DNA of 64,000 bases, from assembly GCA_013178375.1 (NCBI GenBank), contig JABLXQ010000026.1, forward strand, positions 50,340 through 114,339, written 5' to 3'. Under the pieces are notes generated by a model, which saw only the letters and a program-made list of their open reading frames with translations, was not told where the DNA came from and did not search any database. The position numbers and the translations under genes are program-made. The stretch is from Gammaproteobacteria bacterium. GTDB lineage: Bacteria; Pseudomonadota; Gammaproteobacteria; Pseudomonadales; Ketobacteraceae. Of this stretch, positions 62,171 to 64,000 are shown piece after piece (the stretch's first letter is position 1; each line of letters opens with the position of its first letter).

Positions 62171-62803
62171 TCAGTTCGCGCCGGGTTGTTCCGTGGCGCA
62201 GAAGCAGCCGAACACAAGCGTGTTGATGATGTTCACCGGTTGCTGCGCATTCACCGCCTGCAGTACCGGCTCCAGATAGCTGTTTTCACTGTTGCAGACC
62301 CCTTCCTGATGATAGGGGCCGAAATAGGCCAGTGCACCGTTTCCATCCACCACCATTACCGCCGGCGTCGCAGTGATCCAGCTGAACAGTTCCGGGCGTT
62401 GTGTCTTTGCCAGTTGCTCCAGGTCGTTTTTTTCCAGTGTCAGTACGCGGTAACCCTGCTGTTGCAGCAGACTGGTTTGCAGTTGATGGTAGGCGTCCAC
62501 CAGCTGCTCACAGCGGCAGTCGGCCTGGCGGAAACGGATAAACAGCGGCTGCCCGGGCTTCAGGTCGGGCTGCAGGGTTGCCAGTGCGGCAGTGAATTCC
62601 TGCAGCCGGGCTGCGTCATGGAAGGCATGGGGCTGCGTCTGCAGCGGGTCGAACCACTGCCGGGGCAGGCGCAGGGAATACCACAGCAGGCCGGCCACCA
62701 GCAGCAGCCAGATCAGGGCGATCACGTACAGCCAGCGCCGGGCGTTGGGCGGCGTGGGAGCGTGGCTGTCTGGGGGCGGGGTTGGCATGTCCATGGCGGG
62801 CAT
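62171..62803 (-). CDS. DUF6436-like membrane-anchored thioredoxin-fold protein
   Basis: A 210-residue protein with one N-terminal membrane span (LYVIALIWLLLVAGLLWYSL) and a periplasmic thioredoxin-like domain. The usual CxxC is replaced by CxC in RFRQADCRCEQLVDAYHQL, and the end of the protein carries a second pair, FGCFCATE. WFDPLQTQ and TPAVMVVDGNGALAYFGPYHQEGVCNSENSYLEPVL suggest the DUF6436 family. Its redox role is inferred only from the fold. Several ATGs (62803, 62794, 62788) are possible, none with a good ribosome site. Its stop codon abuts that of the convergent gene at 62169. Confidence 0.72.
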   Translation of the reverse strand: MPAMDMPTPPPDSHAPTPPNARRWLYVIALIWLLLVAGLLWYSLRLPRQWFDPLQTQPHAFHDAARLQEFTAALATLQPDLKPGQPLFIRFRQADCRCEQLVDAYHQLQTSLLQQQGYRVLTLEKNDLEQLAKTQRPELFSWITATPAVMVVDGNGALAYFGPYHQEGVCNSENSYLEPVLQAVNAQQPVNIINTLVFGCFCATEQPGAN

Positions 62804-62876
62804 TCTAGCAGGCGGACGCGCGCAACTGGAAAGGCATGCGGTAGAATGACATCTCGTTTCTTACCGGTGAAATCCC

Positions 62877-63161
62877 ATGAACAAGTCCACTGAAATCGAA
62901 GCCGCTGTTTTGCGTCGCCTGCTGCAGCATCTGGATGAACACAAGGAAGTACAGAACATCGATCTGATGAATCTGGCCGGCTTCTGCCGCAACTGTCTGG
63001 CCAAGTGGATGGTGACGGCCGCGCAGGAGCAGGGCGAGACGCTCACCTATGATCAGGCGCGGGAAAAAATCTACGGCATGCCGTATGAGGAATGGAAGCA
63101 ACGCTACCAGAAAGAAGCCAGCGCCGGGCAACTGGAACAGTTCAACCAGCGCAAGGATTGA
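62877..63161 (+). CDS. DUF1244 family protein
   Basis: A 94-residue cytoplasmic protein. The core VLRRLLQHLDEHKEVQNIDLMNLAGFCRNCLAKWM is the near-invariant DUF1244 signature, including the FCRNCL cysteine pair. YGMPYEEWKQRYQKEAS follows, as in relatives. The function is unknown; the family is widespread in Proteobacteria. The next gene begins immediately after its stop codon. Confidence 0.92.
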   Translation: MNKSTEIEAAVLRRLLQHLDEHKEVQNIDLMNLAGFCRNCLAKWMVTAAQEQGETLTYDQAREKIYGMPYEEWKQRYQKEASAGQLEQFNQRKD

Positions 63162-63857
63162 GTGCGCCCGCTGGCCATGTCATCCGTGCTGATCTGTCCC
63201 TTGTGCCATGGAAAACAGATCGAGCCCTGGCACCGCGACCGCTGCCGTGATTACCTGCGTTGCTTGGTGTGCGAACTGGTGTTCGTGCCGGCATCGTTTC
63301 ATCTGGATACCGTTGCGGAAAAAGCCATATACGACCAGCACGAAAACGATCCCGCCGATGTTGGCTACCGGCGTTTTCTGATGCGGCTGACGCTGCCGTT
63401 GCTGCAGCGCTTGCCACCGCAATCCACCGGACTGGATTTCGGTTGCGGCCCCGGCCCGGCGCTGGCAGCGATGTTGCGGGAAGCCGGGCATTCCGTCGCG
63501 CTGTACGACAAGTTTTATTTTCCCGACGTGGCGGCGTTGCAGCAACAATACGATTTTATCTGCGCCACTGAAGTGCTGGAGCACCTGCCCGATCCGCGCG
63601 CGGTGCTGGACCAGCTCTTCGCCTGCCTGCGCCCGGGCGGCTGGCTTGGCGTCATGACCAAGCGCGCCCGCGATCAGGAGGCTTTCGCGCGCTGGCACTA
63701 TATTCTCGACCCCACTCACATCTGTTTTTTCAGTGACCACACCTTTGGCTGGATCGCCACGCATTGGGAGGCGCGGCTGGAAATGCTGGGCAATGACGTC
63801 GTGCTGCTGCAGAAAAATGACGTGACAGAACAGTACGGCACCGACATCCACCGCTAA
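63162..63857 (+). CDS. SAM-dependent methyltransferase with N-terminal zinc-binding cysteines
   Basis: A 231-residue protein. Residues 10-45 hold two Cys pairs, LICPLCHGK and LRCLVCELVFVP, likely a zinc knuckle. Then comes a class I methyltransferase: GLDFGCGPGPALAAML (SAM motif I), YDFICATEVLEHLPDPRAVLDQL, LRPGGWLGVMTKR. Such methyltransferases of the methyltransf_23 group act on small molecules; the target is unknown. Start GTG 63162 abuts the DUF1244 stop (AAGGA upstream); ATG 63177 is an alternative. Probably in an operon with DUF1244. Confidence 0.88.
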   Translation: MRPLAMSSVLICPLCHGKQIEPWHRDRCRDYLRCLVCELVFVPASFHLDTVAEKAIYDQHENDPADVGYRRFLMRLTLPLLQRLPPQSTGLDFGCGPGPALAAMLREAGHSVALYDKFYFPDVAALQQQYDFICATEVLEHLPDPRAVLDQLFACLRPGGWLGVMTKRARDQEAFARWHYILDPTHICFFSDHTFGWIATHWEARLEMLGNDVVLLQKNDVTEQYGTDIHR

Positions 63858-63926
63858 GCTGGAGGGCCCCTGTCTGGCGGAGTAGCCAGGCAGTAGTGGC
63901 AGACAATTTTCAGGAGCATATCTTTC

Positions 63927-64000
63927 ATGGCGCCCGAGCAGTGTTTACAGGTAGATTCCGGCGACGTGCAGTTGGCGGTCAACATTCATGGCGACGCGAA
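63927..64000 (+). CDS. N-terminal fragment of a probable alpha/beta hydrolase (runs off the window)
   Basis: ATG 63927 with AGGAG 10 bases upstream opens a frame to the window edge: MAPEQCLQVDSGDVQLAVNI and further. The strand pattern resembles the N-terminus of alpha/beta hydrolases before the HG oxyanion motif (NIHGD), but 24 residues are too few to be sure. Confidence 0.5.
   Translation, partial: MAPEQCLQVDSGDVQLAVNIHGDA

Noticed and set aside
1..64000. CRISPR arrays, tRNA or rRNA genes, insertion sequences, prophage
   Set aside because: No regularly spaced repeats, cloverleaf-like sequences, transposase or integrase motifs were seen in either strand.

Overview
This window looks like a chromosomal segment of a GC-rich (about 58-60% by eye) free-living gammaproteobacterium, probably related to Pseudomonadales or Alcanivorax/Ketobacter-type marine bacteria. 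The strongest evidence is gene order. From about 4.4 to 24.5 kb the minus strand carries retS-like kinase, purD, purH, fis, dusB, a DUF3426 zinc-ribbon protein, prmA, accC, accB, aroQ and dsbD. From memory, this is the order around PA4845-PA4856 of Pseudomonas aeruginosa, with some insertions. No tRNA, rRNA, CRISPR array, insertion sequence or phage gene was seen.

Layout. 0-4.4 kb: a membrane protein start, a secreted CocE-like hydrolase, and a BNR-repeat/MoaD-like pair. 4.4-24.5 kb: the conserved housekeeping block above, with added genes for a double cyclic-nucleotide-binding/rhodanese protein, rimK, a lipoprotein, and a Na+/H+ antiporter between purH and purD. 24.6-28.4 kb: lapG, lapD and a DUF2333 gene, a c-di-GMP-controlled periplasmic proteolysis module. 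28.6-33.6 kb: a PEP-CTERM protein behind a sigma-54-type promoter, then a two-gene molybdoenzyme whose electron-transfer and membrane subunits are fused. 33.7-41.5 kb: long acyl-CoA dehydrogenase FadE, an unknown secreted protein, a diguanylate cyclase, an alpha/beta hydrolase, a flavin reductase-like protein and a TetR regulator.

41.7-50.7 kb is the most unusual part: an eight-gene same-strand cluster behind a promoter overlapped by a perfect 11+2+11 bp palindrome. It encodes a TauD-type dioxygenase, a 3-ketosteroid-dehydrogenase-like flavoprotein, a CoxG-SnoaL fusion, an SDR, a carboxymuconolactone-decarboxylase-like protein, an AveC-like multi-spanning membrane protein, a CbbQ/NorQ/CoxD-type AAA+ ATPase and a NorD/CoxE-type VWA protein. 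CoxG plus MoxR-type ATPase plus VWA protein normally serve CO dehydrogenase, and NorQ/NorD serve NO reductase; neither client enzyme is in this window. I infer an uncharacterised oxidative pathway for a steroid- or terpenoid-like substrate with its own metalloenzyme activase.

50.7-64 kb: an AhpD-like protein with a LysR regulator, a glutaredoxin-membrane fusion, the NhaD antiporter, a DUF6929 protein, nitronate monooxygenase divergent from an HxlR regulator, a ClpX-type zinc-finger protein, a large lipoprotein with a TULIP/BPI-like region and mosaic base composition, a CFI-box protein, small DUF genes (DUF6436, DUF1244), a methyltransferase and the start of another gene.

Signalling theme: RetS, LapD/LapG and a separate active-looking GGDEF protein point to surface-attachment control in this region. 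All assignments rest on reading motifs and gene order; no database search was run.
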